IMG/VR virus record: IMGVR_UViG_3300025769_000346 | Span: 1 to 36,744 of that record | Strand: one strand, 5' to 3' | Source: a virus | DNA length: 36,744 nucleotides | Part shown: in pieces, positions 15,801 through 23,682 of the stretch | Position numbering within the stretch: the stretch's first letter is position 1 | Layout: each line of letters starts with the position of its first letter | Program-made: the position numbers and the translations under genes | The notes under the pieces: generated by a model | Databases searched by the model: none | Told to the model about the DNA's origin: nothing | The model's input: the letters and a program-made list of their open reading frames with translations, nothing else

Positions 15801-17853
15801 TTCTGGAACTGCTTCTCAAATTGCTTTTACTACTTTAGTTGGAGATGAAGCAGGTAAACATGCAAATGGTGATACATATGGTACAACATTTATTGGTGCT
15901 GCTGCAGGTTTTCAATCAGCAGTAACATCTTCTTATCCATTTAATACTGCAATAGGTAACAATGCTTTTAACAACGGTTCTGGCGATAGAAATACTGCAA
16001 TAGGTGCTTATGCTATAAATAAGGGCTCTGGTGATAGAAATAATGCAATAGGCAATTATGCTTTTCTGTCAGGTCTAGGTTCTGATAATGATGTTTTAGG
16101 TTATGGTGCTGGTCAAGCTATTAATGGAGACTATAATGTTGCAATTGGTCATCGAGCAGGTAGAGACTTAAGTGGAGATTATAATATTGCAATTGGATAT
16201 TTAGCATTAAGTGGAACAACAAGTACTGGTAATATTGCAATTGGTTATGAAGCACTAAGATCTGATAACACTGGAAGTGGTAATACTGCAGTAGGTTATC
16301 AAGCATTAACAGCTAATACTTATGGCTTCTTTAATACTGCTATTGGTTATCAAGTACTAGATGCTAATATTTCCGGGTATTACAATACTGCAGTAGGTTA
16401 TCACGCATTAACTGCTAATACTACTGGCTCAGCTAATACTGCTGTTGGTTATGAAGCATTAAAAACTAATACTGTTGGTGTTATAAACACTGCAGTAGGT
16501 TATGCTGCACTGAAAAATAATACTACTGGCAACTATAATTCTGCATTTGGTAATGATGCATTAGGTGATAACATTGGTGGATCCAAACTTGTTGCGATAG
16601 GTAATAGTGCGTTAAGCAGAAATACATATGGCGAATTTAATACTGCAATAGGCTATGACTCACTTTATTACAATACTACTGGCAGCCGTAATACTGCGTT
16701 AGGTTATCAAGCTGCATATAACAATACAACTGGATTTCAAAATACTGCAGTAGGTTATCAAGCTGCATATAGCAATACAGTTGGAGTATATAACACTGCA
16801 GTAGGTTACAAAGCACTGTCTGGTAATACTAATGGTGTAGGTAACACTGCAGTAGGTTATACTGCTTTAAGAGATACTATAACTGGACGAGATAACACTG
16901 CAATAGGCTACGGAGCACTGTCTGGTAGTACCAGTGGAAATTCTAATGTTGCAGTTGGTTCGGAAGCATTAAGCAGAAATACTAGTGGCGACGCTAATAC
17001 TGCATTAGGTTATCAAGCTTTATATAGCAACACCTATATATCAGGAAATACTGCAATTGGCTATAAAGCTTTATACACTAGTAGTGTTGGAAATTTAAAT
17101 GTAGCAGTGGGATATGAAGCACTAACAAGTCTTTCAAGTCAAAGTCAAAATGTAGCAGTCGGCTATCAAGCTTTAAGCGCTTGTATTGGGAATTATAATA
17201 CTGCAGTTGGTTATCACGCACTTTATAACACTACTACTGGTAGAGACAATGCTGCATATGGCTGGGGTGCATTAAAAGACAATACTATTGGCGAAAGAAA
17301 CTGCGCACTAGGTAGTGAAGCTTTATTAAATCATATTACTGGAAGCTACAACATTGCAATAGGTTTCCAGGCAATGAGAATGACTGAAACAGGAAATCAC
17401 AATATTTGCATTGGACATAACGCAGGACGGCTTTTAGCGAAAGACGACAATACTATTATTGGATATATTTCAGGCGTAGCAACAGACAGTGGAATCATTA
17501 GAATTGGTGCTGGTAGTACTGAAAGAATTTATGTTGATACTGTAGGTGTTGTTAGCGGCAATGCATTTGCACAAACAACTGCAACAATGCCAGCTAATGA
17601 AATAAATCCAGCTAATGGTGGTATTCAGTACAAAACAGTAAGTGCAGATACAACATTTACTGAAGCCCTGGTTTCTGGTGAATCTGTCTTAGTCCATTTA
17701 ACTTCTGGCTCAAGCCATACTTTGACATGGCCCACAATTACCTGGGTTACTTCTGCTGGTAACAGTGCTCCAACATTTACTGATGACGATATACTAGTAT
17801 TCTGGAAGTTCGGCACCACACTTTACGGTGCATATGGCGGGAGCTTTGCATAA
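12820..17853 (+). CDS. Giant tail fibre / host-recognition protein, 1677 aa
   Basis: Three parts are visible. Residues 1-85 (DRKITELGAINASSIADDDL ... LTGGTVSGNLTVTGNLSVGG) look like the virion-attachment end of phage tail fibres. Residues about 90-830 are Thr/Gly/Ser-rich repeats around GTFTLVSGTTVTG, typical of extended beta-helical shafts. Residues about 840-1540 hold repeats of NTAVGYQAL type, mostly 17 residues, related to head-type repeats of trimeric adhesins. The last 140 residues (PANEINPANGGIQYKTV ... GTTLYGAYGGSFA) are a distinct tip. No S74 chaperone motif was seen. Start is GTG after an eight-codon leader; the stop overlaps the next gene (TAATG). Trimeric, host-binding function is inferred from the architecture. 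Confidence 0.88.
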   Translation: MADRKITELGAINASSIADDDLYTLVDVSEVDPGLKNKKFTFASSKEYYNFYYLQLTGGTVSGNLTVTGNLSVGGNFSPANIDVTGVSTFNRLNCTGTGTFTSLLSGANITGAVVNVGNLFTDTGNILDLTVTTITGGSGNFVRLSGQTVTGATGAFTNVTGQNISGTTASITTISGTNATVTSTISGATITGDTGNFTNFTATNITGATITGATGQYSVLDAGTGKFTLVSGATVTGTTGQLGTLTGGTGNFVLVSGDTVKGTTITGTTGQIVNLTSTSGFFTYVSGGNVTGDTGNFSNLTADTGSFTYLTGTTISGATGNFNNLSTDTGTFTLISGTTVTGDTGNFTSITAATGTFTSSLSFPSLTLTGDLTVGKKLYVGEDALITGITTVARATGYDFIVNSTTSGDVITVEPSGVVYIQDPLVIPVANRASGAGYYINTGTTNITGNNTTLDYSGGNGFNYEGNNASGYYGNLVVPNLISTDTITGSAATFSNLTGSTTISGGTIYGGTITGTTGQFPTLTGGTGTFTLVSGTTVTGATGSFTQATAGTGTFTLVSGTTVTGGTGNFANLTGGTGTFTLVTGTTVQGATGDFDTISGTSGIITTISGVTLITGVTASFTTGNFTVANFVIETTGNITTTGGYVSGASGLFTDANITGLIISGSGGNFDVLTGGTITGTTGDFARVNVDTGVFTFASGTSGAFTTITGTTGHFVTLTVDTGIIREKLTVTGDAYFTEDIFITGSGDFGSGIGLKATGEVKFYDADSTHYVAFKSADTVSTNVTWVLPATDATTSGDVLLSDAAGTLSWGAVASLSGITDDAAPFTTALGAGAGTGITSNGTGNTAVGYQALNTNTTGKYNIAVGYNSAISSTGNYNIVIGHEAASGLVNNGTIAIGSGSAINVSGSEILTIGNGNLISGFGGSNVIAIGNNILVTGQFSSGTQLTGVIAIGNNINFHNALSRNLIAIGEGALENSSPYHAVAIGSGAGNRISGTASQIAFTTLVGDEAGKHANGDTYGTTFIGAAAGFQSAVTSSYPFNTAIGNNAFNNGSGDRNTAIGAYAINKGSGDRNNAIGNYAFLSGLGSDNDVLGYGAGQAINGDYNVAIGHRAGRDLSGDYNIAIGYLALSGTTSTGNIAIGYEALRSDNTGSGNTAVGYQALTANTYGFFNTAIGYQVLDANISGYYNTAVGYHALTANTTGSANTAVGYEALKTNTVGVINTAVGYAALKNNTTGNYNSAFGNDALGDNIGGSKLVAIGNSALSRNTYGEFNTAIGYDSLYYNTTGSRNTALGYQAAYNNTTGFQNTAVGYQAAYSNTVGVYNTAVGYKALSGNTNGVGNTAVGYTALRDTITGRDNTAIGYGALSGSTSGNSNVAVGSEALSRNTSGDANTALGYQALYSNTYISGNTAIGYKALYTSSVGNLNVAVGYEALTSLSSQSQNVAVGYQALSACIGNYNTAVGYHALYNTTTGRDNAAYGWGALKDNTIGERNCALGSEALLNHITGSYNIAIGFQAMRMTETGNHNICIGHNAGRLLAKDDNTIIGYISGVATDSGIIRIGAGSTERIYVDTVGVVSGNAFAQTTATMPANEINPANGGIQYKTVSADTTFTEALVSGESVLVHLTSGSSHTLTWPTITWVTSAGNSAPTFTDDDILVFWKFGTTLYGAYGGSFA
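15345..17430 (+). repeat. In-frame ~51-bp repeats encoding TAVGYQAL-type adhesin repeats
   Basis: The DNA repeats a 51-base unit, with some shorter or longer, encoding about 17 residues with a core Asn-Thr-Ala-Val/Ile-Gly-Tyr-x-Ala-Leu. The most regular stretch is 16270-16520. The core codons (aatactgcagtaggttat) are strongly conserved, which should favour slippage or recombination and so rapid length change of the fibre. It is coding, not a CRISPR array. Confidence 0.85.
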
Positions 17854-19235
17854 TGAGTTTGCTTGCATCTTATTTATTAGCTGAAGCTGGCAGTCAATCA
17901 TCACCAGAAAATTGGTGGGTTGTTTTAGATAATTCCAATACTAATCACGGTTTTCAGTATATGGTTAAAATAGCAGCTGATTCAAATGGAAATCTTTTAG
18001 TAGCTGGATCAACAGATAATAATACAGGTATTGGTAGAGATAATTATTTTATTGCAAAGCTTGATGATACAGGCGCATTGCAATTAGATAGAGAGCTAGG
18101 TATAACAAACTATCATGTATTTTTTGATGATATAGCAGTTGATGGCAATGATGATGTTTACTTAACTGGTTATTATCACAGCAATCATACAACAGCATGT
18201 GTGAAGTTAGATTCAGGACTTACAACCAATGACCATGTTATTAGTGCTAACCTTTCAAACAAAGATGTAAAATATAGAGCAGTAACAACAGATAGTAGCA
18301 ACAAAGTTTATCTTGCGGGAAGAGTAGAAGAATTTGCTTTTAACGATGAAGCAGTGGGAATTGCTGCATGCAATGCAGGTACAGGTGTTAAAGATTGGGC
18401 AAGAACATATGCAGGAAGCAAAGATAATTTCCAAGCTTTTGGCATCTGTATCCATGATAATTCAGGAACAGATGAAATTTTTGTTACAGCATATGATGAC
18501 ACAAATAATGTAGAACGTGGTTATTTATTGGAATACAACCTATCAGGAACTTTACAACAGCACTTTGAATATCGAGGATTTGCAAGTTCATCTGATAGTA
18601 CATACAAGCGTGTAAATTTTGGTAATATTGTTTCAGATGGAACATCTTTATATGTTTCTTTTGAAATTGATCAAGATATAGGAATTGCTAAAATTGATCC
18701 TAATGGTGGTACTATTTCGTGGCAAAAAAATTATGATACAAATGGACAATCTATTTATGGATATCATACAGCTTGTGCTGTGACTCCCGATGGCAATTAT
18801 GTTTATGTAGTTGGAAGAGGTCGTAGCGGCAATAGTACTAATGCAGGTCGATCGGGTTGGCTTGCTAAATTTGCAACATCAGATGGAACCCTTCAATGGC
18901 AAAGAAATATTTTTATTGATAGAAGTTCATACACTTATGTAAATGCCATACATGCTACAAATGATAATGTATACATTGCAGGTATGAATGAGTCAGGTAA
19001 TAATGATTATGTATTTGTTGCCAAGCTACCAGGGGATGGATCTGGCACTAATACATTTACAGGAGATGCATTAACTATTACGTATGAAGCAGGTACAGGC
19101 TCTGCAAATAGTATGGTTCTAAGCAGATATACGCCGTCGTACGGTACAGCAACATCCTTTGTAAGCTTTGGAACTACACTTACAATGAGTAACGTAGAAG
19201 GAGGAATTGAAGTTGATCAAACCAATAGATTTTAA
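17853..19235 (+). CDS. Beta-propeller-type tail protein, 460 aa
   Basis: About seven degenerate repeats of a four-strand blade are seen, each with a pattern such as NLLVAGSTDNN then DNYFIAKLDDTGALQLDREL, DVYLTGYY, KVYLAGRV, YVYVVGRG and NVYIAGMN. These resemble SBBP/delta-60-type propeller repeats found in phage tail spikes and bacterial surface proteins. The last 60 residues (TFTGDALTITYEAG ... GGIEVDQTNRF) form a separate beta-rich end. The start overlaps the fibre stop, so it is likely co-translated with the fibre and could sit on the same appendage. No catalytic residues recognised; polysaccharide binding is a guess. Confidence 0.75.
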   Translation: MSLLASYLLAEAGSQSSPENWWVVLDNSNTNHGFQYMVKIAADSNGNLLVAGSTDNNTGIGRDNYFIAKLDDTGALQLDRELGITNYHVFFDDIAVDGNDDVYLTGYYHSNHTTACVKLDSGLTTNDHVISANLSNKDVKYRAVTTDSSNKVYLAGRVEEFAFNDEAVGIAACNAGTGVKDWARTYAGSKDNFQAFGICIHDNSGTDEIFVTAYDDTNNVERGYLLEYNLSGTLQQHFEYRGFASSSDSTYKRVNFGNIVSDGTSLYVSFEIDQDIGIAKIDPNGGTISWQKNYDTNGQSIYGYHTACAVTPDGNYVYVVGRGRSGNSTNAGRSGWLAKFATSDGTLQWQRNIFIDRSSYTYVNAIHATNDNVYIAGMNESGNNDYVFVAKLPGDGSGTNTFTGDALTITYEAGTGSANSMVLSRYTPSYGTATSFVSFGTTLTMSNVEGGIEVDQTNRF

Positions 19236-19277
19236 TTAAAAATTTAATGTTATTATTTAAACAAGGAGATTAAAGCA

Positions 19278-19733
19278 ATGAATTACGCTTTCATTAATAA
19301 CGGACAAGTTGAACAATATCCTTTTGGCATCAATGCGCTTAGGAAAAAATTTCCCCAAACAAGCTTTCCTAAGGATATTAGTAAAATTAATCTGTCTGCT
19401 TACAATGTAGTCGTTGTCGAAGCAACCGATCCACCTGAATTTGATTCATTAACTCATTTTCTTTCAGAAGGTAATCCAACAAACGTAGAAGGAATCTGGA
19501 AGCAAGTTTGGATACTTAATGAATTAACAGAAGAACAAAAACAAGAAGTTTTATTAGCAGCTGAGAAAAACGAAAGAGAAATTAGGAATGATTTACTTAA
19601 AGACAGTGATTGGACTCAGTTAGCTGATTCAAGTGTTGATAAAACAGCATGGGCTAATTACAGACAACAGCTAAGAGATATACCAAATCAAAGTGGTTTT
19701 CCAAGAAATATTAATTGGCCAACAAAGCCATAA
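19278..19733 (+). CDS. Phage tail assembly chaperone-like protein, 151 aa
   Basis: The C-terminal 50 residues (RNDLLKDSDWTQLADSSVD, then WANYRQQLRDIPNQSGFP and WP-x-KP) match the phage tail assembly chaperone family (PF16778), recognised by the DWTQL and YRQ-x-LR motifs. The N-terminus (MNYAFINNGQVEQYPFGINA) also fits tail-fibre assembly proteins. Such proteins help fold or attach tail fibres, which suits the two tail genes upstream. A good ribosome site, AAGGAG, lies 10 bases before the ATG. Confidence 0.82.
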   Translation: MNYAFINNGQVEQYPFGINALRKKFPQTSFPKDISKINLSAYNVVVVEATDPPEFDSLTHFLSEGNPTNVEGIWKQVWILNELTEEQKQEVLLAAEKNEREIRNDLLKDSDWTQLADSSVDKTAWANYRQQLRDIPNQSGFPRNINWPTKP

Positions 19734-19769
19734 TGTTAGTTAAAATAAAGGTTGCAAAAAGATTTATTT

Positions 19770-20087
19770 ATGTCTTTTCAATATGCAAGTGGTGCTACTA
19801 AAGCACTTTCAAAGACCATTCCAACCATTAAAGCTAATGGTAAAGTTAAACAATGGGAGTTAACCGTTGTTTATACGTGCAATAACTTAACTCGTGATTT
19901 TGACACGATTGTTGATGTTGAGTATCTTGAGAAAGTTCCTACTGGTTTTACTAAAGCAGAGCTTTTTGATATGTGTGATATCGCACACTTAGATCAAATC
20001 TTTGACAGCATGTATGAAAGCATTACCAACCTTTCTACGGAACAACGTGATAACAACTTTGATATCAATACTTTAAAAAATAGTTGA
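19770..20087 (+). CDS. Hypothetical protein in the tail/lysis cluster, 105 aa
   Basis: I prefer ATG at 19770 over an in-frame TTG at 19752. Features: a beta-type first half (KQWELTVVYTCNNL, DTIVDVEYLEKVP) and a helical second half (TKAELFDMCDIAHLDQIFDS). No family recognised. It lies between the tail chaperone gene and the endolysin gene, so a tail or lysis accessory role is possible. Confidence 0.6.
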   Translation: MSFQYASGATKALSKTIPTIKANGKVKQWELTVVYTCNNLTRDFDTIVDVEYLEKVPTGFTKAELFDMCDIAHLDQIFDSMYESITNLSTEQRDNNFDINTLKNS

Positions 20088-20115
20088 TATAATATTGATG
20101 AGATAAGGAATAGAG

Positions 20116-21234
20116 ATGACAATTAAATTCACTGATGCTGCCAAGTATTATACTGCTGAACAGCATCAGATTGATGCATGGAATTGGCTACAAACTAAAG
20201 TATCGCCTGAAATTTTAAATATTTTTGCATCTAAATATAGAGAAACAAAAAATAATACTGATGACAATAGCTGGGATGCAGTCTTTAACTCAGCTGAAAA
20301 AGCAGGTGCTATCTATCCAGAATGCGTAGCTGCTCAATGGGCTCTAGAATCTGGATGGGGACAACATGTTTCAGGTCAACACAACTACTTTGGATTAAAA
20401 GGCCCTGGTGGATCAGACTGTATAACAAATGAATTTATTGATAATAAATGGATTACTATTAAAGATGGGTTTTTAAATTTTGATTCATTAGACGAATGCG
20501 TAAACTACTTGGTAAACAGATGGTATAAAGATTACAAAGGCTATAAAGGAGTTAATAGAGCAAAAAATAGAAATGAATGCGCTGAATTATTAGTGCAAGA
20601 AGGCTATGCAACTGATCCAGATTATTCAAAAAAATTAATTCAAATAATGGACAAACAGTTGCAGGTACCTGGCTGCAACTTAGAAAATGTTATAAATGAA
20701 TTAGTTTTAGACATTCCTTATGAATATCAATTAGACAACAAATCAGGTACTGGCTTTAGAGAATGTTTTTCTTCTACTTGTGCCATGATTGCACGTTATT
20801 ATGGCGTTATTGATACTGATGATGAGTATAACCACATTAGAAGCAAGCATGGAGATTCAACTGAATATGTTGCACAAGTAAAAACATTACAACAATTAGG
20901 ATTAAACGCAAAATTTATTACTAATGGAAATCCTGCGGTACTTGAAAATGAAATTAGAAATAAACGACCAGTAGCAGTTGGTTGGTTACACAAAGGTCCT
21001 GTTTCTAAACCTCAAGGAGGTGGGCATTGGACCTGTGTGATTGGTTTTGACAAAGATAATTTTATTCATCATGATCCTTATGGCGATGCTGATATGATTA
21101 ATGGAGGATATATCAATACTGATTATGCTGCTGGAAAAGCTATTTCTTACAGTCGAAAAAATTGGTTAAAAAGATGGGAATGCGATGGCAATGGTACTGG
21201 TTGGGCATTACTTGTTAAAAAAAATGAAACCTAA
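20116..21234 (+). CDS. Bifunctional endolysin: GH73 glucosaminidase plus C39-like peptidase, 372 aa
   Basis: Residues 55-180 are a glucosaminidase domain: CVAAQWALESGWGQ with catalytic Glu78, HNYFGLKG, and YLVNRWYKDYKGYKG. Residues 197-370 are a papain-like C39-type peptidase: catalytic Cys217 in RECFSSTCAMIARYYG, His304 in GGGHWTCVIGF and Asp320 in HHDPYGDA. The two domains would cut the glycan strand and a peptide bond, either in peptidoglycan or in another target. There is no signal peptide. The ribosome site AAGGAA lies eight bases before the ATG. This is a second, unrelated wall enzyme beside the GH24 lysozyme at 7651. The peptidase target is unknown. Confidence 0.88.
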   Translation: MTIKFTDAAKYYTAEQHQIDAWNWLQTKVSPEILNIFASKYRETKNNTDDNSWDAVFNSAEKAGAIYPECVAAQWALESGWGQHVSGQHNYFGLKGPGGSDCITNEFIDNKWITIKDGFLNFDSLDECVNYLVNRWYKDYKGYKGVNRAKNRNECAELLVQEGYATDPDYSKKLIQIMDKQLQVPGCNLENVINELVLDIPYEYQLDNKSGTGFRECFSSTCAMIARYYGVIDTDDEYNHIRSKHGDSTEYVAQVKTLQQLGLNAKFITNGNPAVLENEIRNKRPVAVGWLHKGPVSKPQGGGHWTCVIGFDKDNFIHHDPYGDADMINGGYINTDYAAGKAISYSRKNWLKRWECDGNGTGWALLVKKNET

Positions 21235-21385
21235 AAAAGATAAACCAATCAAAGTAAATATTTGTTGGGAAGTAGGAAAAGAAAAAAAATGCGTAACCCT
21301 TGATAAAGACAAGGCTTACGCTACAAAACAATGGGTTGATGAACAAGGAGGTGTTGTTTTTTGGTTTCAACCTGTTGAAAATTAA
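21224..21385 (+). CDS. Small basic protein, 53 aa
   Basis: ATG at 21224 lies inside the last codons of the endolysin gene (11 bases overlap). The peptide starts MKPKKDKPIKVNICWEVG and ends GGVVFWFQPVEN. Not recognised. I rejected the longer frame from 21185 because its first residues come from the endolysin region. Its stop overlaps the stop of the convergent 54-aa gene. Confidence 0.6.
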   Translation: MKPKKDKPIKVNICWEVGKEKKCVTLDKDKAYATKQWVDEQGGVVFWFQPVEN

Positions 21386-21546
21386 CGTTGTTTGGCCTTA
21401 CCAACAACAAGTGCAATAGTTTCTAAAATTTTATAAAATTTTGAAACTAACGCATCATCTTTGGGAGTAGGCGTTAAAGCAGTAATAACACTGGCAGTTG
21501 CATGTACTGCTAACAATGCTTCTAAATACTGATTTAAATGTTCCAT
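21382..21546 (-). CDS. Small lysis-associated-type protein, 54 aa
   Basis: Peptide MEHLNQYLEALLAVHATASV, then ITALTPTPKDDALVSKFYKI and a C-terminal GKAKQR. The pattern TALTPTPKDD ... KxYKIxE ... GKAK is one I have met in many short phage proteins near lysis genes, sometimes annotated as holin-like. It has a moderately hydrophobic first half but no clear membrane helix. Convergent with the endolysin block; the stops overlap by two bases. Function not proven. Confidence 0.6.
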   Translation of the reverse strand: MEHLNQYLEALLAVHATASVITALTPTPKDDALVSKFYKILETIALVVGKAKQR

Positions 21547-21565
21547 AAAAATACCATACACTCTT

Positions 21566-21841
21566 TTATTCTATATGCATTGGTTTATAGTAAAAAAATG
21601 TTTTTATATCTTCTTTAATTATCCAGTTGGAATCTTCATTCTTTTGGAACCATTTTTTCCAAATACGAAATTGTTTTTCTTTTTTTGCTGAGTCACACCT
21701 AAAAGCCAAAGAATCTCCCGCAGGTATTAAATTAATCCACTCACGTAAAATTTTTACGCCTATTAATTGTAATTTCATAGCTTCTTTACCTGTCAAATTC
21801 AATCTCAATTGACGGCTTCTTTTGTTTTTTCTTTCTTGCAT
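21566..21841 (-). CDS. Basic hypothetical protein, 91 aa
   Basis: Starts MQERKNKRSRQLRLNLTG, continues KEAMKLQLIGVKILREW, and ends in a Trp- and Lys-rich segment (RIWKKWFQKNEDSNW). Strong positive charge suggests contact with nucleic acid or membrane. It overlaps the upstream 74-aa gene by 56 bases, in another frame. I chose ATG 21841 because residues read further upstream in this frame come from the coding part of that gene. Confidence 0.5.
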   Translation of the reverse strand: MQERKNKRSRQLRLNLTGKEAMKLQLIGVKILREWINLIPAGDSLAFRCDSAKKEKQFRIWKKWFQKNEDSNWIIKEDIKTFFYYKPMHIE

Positions 21842-22010
21842 CCAATCGTTTACTTGTCTTTTGGATCGGCAAACGGCCATGCTGACTAACCACACACAAC
21901 CATTCGTCGTCCTCACCCATGGAATTAAGCGCAGCTTGATAAATTGTTTCTGATTTATTTTTATTGATTGAGTTATCTTTTTGCGTTTTATTCTGTAACT
22001 CATCACTCAC
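21786..22010 (-). CDS. Hypothetical protein, 74 aa
   Basis: Highly charged peptide (MSDELQNKTQKDNSINKNKS ... MGEDDEWLCVVSQHG ... RLDARKKKQKKP). Its ATG overlaps the stop of the preceding gene (ATGA), giving a likely coupled pair. No family recognised. The 56-base overlap with the next gene's 5' end is unusual even here. Confidence 0.55.
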   Translation of the reverse strand: MSDELQNKTQKDNSINKNKSETIYQAALNSMGEDDEWLCVVSQHGRLPIQKTSKRLDARKKKQKKPSIEIEFDR

Positions 22011-22720
22011 GGTCTAGTCGCATATGGTAACAAGATAGCAGGAAAAGGATGTGTTTGTTGGTGTTCTCTTTCCCAAGCAGTCTTCCATTCAGACAAAGAA
22101 TGGTTATGTCTATCTAACTCTACATAACCAGGATCAGTATCTGCTTTTATGTAATCACCATTTTCAAAAATAAATTTATCAAAGTTTTCAAGTATTAAAT
22201 CAAAAGTTGTAGCAGGAAATTCAACAACCATACCTACTTCGTAGTCAAGTTTTTCATTTCTTGTTGATGAAATACATAATAAATAACCACCTGTTTGCAA
22301 GGGAAAATAACGATCATCTCCGCCATCAAGTCTTAACCTATCAAAGTTATTATATAAATCAGAACCTGCACTCATTACTTGTCCTTCATAGGGATAATAA
22401 ACAGTACCATTTTCTATTTCTTGGACACTATCTCGATCAAATATTCCTCGACTTGCAATAGGAACTAAATTTAAATCATAAACAGAAAGGTCGAGATATT
22501 TTTTCTTTTGCCCCCCTTTGGCAAGAATAATCCATGCAGGTGATGCAATATCAATACGAAACCAATGATTATAAGAACCTCCGCCATAGCCGTTGGGAAC
22601 GACTTTATTAACAGGCCCGAGAGTACCAGTGAGTAAACGTATAGATAACTGATTAAAGGGACCAAGAGTTAATGGATTGTTTTGTGTTCTTTGTCTTTGT
22701 GCAGTAGATAAACGAGGCAT
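22007..22720 (-). CDS. Probable virion-associated protein, 237 aa
   Basis: Beta-rich sequence with aromatic and Gly residues: GYGGGSYNHWFRIDIASPAW, YLDLSVYDLNLVP, TGGYLLCISSTRNEKLDYEV, and a C-terminal ELDRHNHSLSEWKTAWERE. The layout resembles carbohydrate-binding or tail-tip proteins, but I do not recognise a family. It lies near the tail/lysis cluster on the other strand, which supports a virion role weakly. Confidence 0.5.
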   Translation of the reverse strand: MPRLSTAQRQRTQNNPLTLGPFNQLSIRLLTGTLGPVNKVVPNGYGGGSYNHWFRIDIASPAWIILAKGGQKKKYLDLSVYDLNLVPIASRGIFDRDSVQEIENGTVYYPYEGQVMSAGSDLYNNFDRLRLDGGDDRYFPLQTGGYLLCISSTRNEKLDYEVGMVVEFPATTFDLILENFDKFIFENGDYIKADTDPGYVELDRHNHSLSEWKTAWEREHQQTHPFPAILLPYATRP

Positions 22721-22755
22721 TTATTTTAAATATTTAAATCATTATTTCTATTTTA

Positions 22756-23352
22756 CTATTCTGCAATGTTCTTATGCTCCAAAGGATTAGCTATATTCAT
22801 TTTCATTCCTTGCATTGACAAATCAATATCTTCTTTATTGTTAGCGTATACCATTAATTTTTGAGCATCAAAATCTAAAACCATTTGATTAATTGTTTTA
22901 GGTGGTAATGTACGATTCCAAGAAGAAATTAAATGCAAAGGATTAGCACATCTGGAGTTACCACAGGTTTTTGTTACTCTATATTTACCAATATCTCCCC
23001 AGGCACATTGATAAATTGCTTTGTGTAGGTTCATATTTTCACAAAGATCTCTACTGTATTCACTTCTATAGGAAGGCATCTTAACCCTTTCTGGAAGGTA
23101 AACACTATCGCTTTTAATTTCCCAGCATTCTTTAAAAGAATTAATTTCAACAAGCCGCCAGAGTTTTTGGTATTTCCATTTATAAGAAGAATGTAAATAA
23201 TTAATATCAAATCCACAAGTATTGGAAAGAATTTTTTGCACGCAAAAGTAACACCAATGCTTTTCCAGGCTTCTGATGGTGTGTCCATGAGCGCACGGAA
23301 AGCCCTGGTAAAACCCCAAAGCCTTTAGTTCTTCTTCAGATTTGGTGGCCAT
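22756..23352 (-). CDS. HNH-like treble-clef zinc protein, 198 aa
   Basis: The N-terminal part has a possible treble-clef: C20 and H24 in FPCAHGH, then C34-x2-C37 in KHWCYFC. The C-terminal part carries CGNSRCANPLHL (C130, C135, N137, H140), very like the Cys-Asn-Pro-x-His-Leu core of His-Me-finger HNH nucleases, which often act as homing or nicking enzymes in phages. ATG 23352 is preferred because GGA lies just before it; the longer frame to 23529 runs through inverted repeats and reads as non-protein-like. Function as nuclease is probable, not certain. Confidence 0.6.
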   Translation of the reverse strand: MATKSEEELKALGFYQGFPCAHGHTIRSLEKHWCYFCVQKILSNTCGFDINYLHSSYKWKYQKLWRLVEINSFKECWEIKSDSVYLPERVKMPSYRSEYSRDLCENMNLHKAIYQCAWGDIGKYRVTKTCGNSRCANPLHLISSWNRTLPPKTINQMVLDFDAQKLMVYANNKEDIDLSMQGMKMNIANPLEHKNIAE

Positions 23353-23463
23353 TCCAGGATCATAACGAAAATTAGTCTCATAAGACAAGGATTGAGAGAT
23401 TCTGTGGAGGTTGGCCATGCAGAGATGCAGACTTTGGGGGTAATTTTTCTTTAGTATAGTCTT

Positions 23464-23489
23464 CCGTACATTAAAAAGATATTGTACGG
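23464..23489. promoter_or_regulatory. Inverted repeat CCGTACA / TGTACGG, candidate operator
   Basis: Two perfect 7-base arms separated by 12 bases, with a third copy of TGTACGG at 23557. Sites with this spacing are typical for dimeric repressors. They lie about 110 bases upstream of the HNH-like gene's ATG on the minus strand, where a promoter should be. No binding protein is known; the helix-turn-helix proteins at 11987 and 2543 are candidates. Confidence 0.4.
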
Positions 23490-23618
23490 GAAATTTTTTA
23501 ACACAATTAAATATACAAAAGGGACGCATCTTTTCAACAGTACACTATTTTGTTAATGTACGGAACGTCACGGTTAGGATAAAAAGGGCTAAAAGTCTGC
23601 AAGTCTGCACTGATGGGC

Positions 23619-23651
23619 AAAAAAAAAGGGCTGATGGATGCCCATCAACCC
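23619..23651 (-). terminator. Intrinsic terminator after the glycosyltransferase gene
   Basis: Read on the minus strand, a GGGTTGATGG / CCATCAGCCC stem with one mismatch and a four-base loop is followed by nine T. It lies 32 bases after the stop of the glycosyltransferase gene. Stem, loop and T run fit the standard Rho-independent pattern. Confidence 0.8.
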
Positions 23652-23682
23652 TCGCCCCAGTACCCAGCGGATTATAAAAAGA

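Larger units (their letters stand above)
23353..23682. other. 330-base non-coding region with inverted repeats and a terminator
   Basis: No convincing gene. It holds, from left to right: an arm TGCAGAGATGCAGACTT at 23418-23434, the inverted pair CCGTACA / TGTACGG at 23464-23489, another TGTACGG at 23557-23563, an AAGTCTGCAAGTCTGCA arm at 23593-23609 that is the near reverse complement of the first arm (15 of 17 bases), and a terminator for the glycosyltransferase at 23619-23651. The repeated elements suggest operator sites for the minus-strand gene at 23352. Confidence 0.55.

Noticed and set aside
23353-23529. 59-residue N-terminal extension of the HNH-like protein
   Set aside because: It spans the inverted repeats, lacks a ribosome site and does not read like a protein; ATG 23352 is better.
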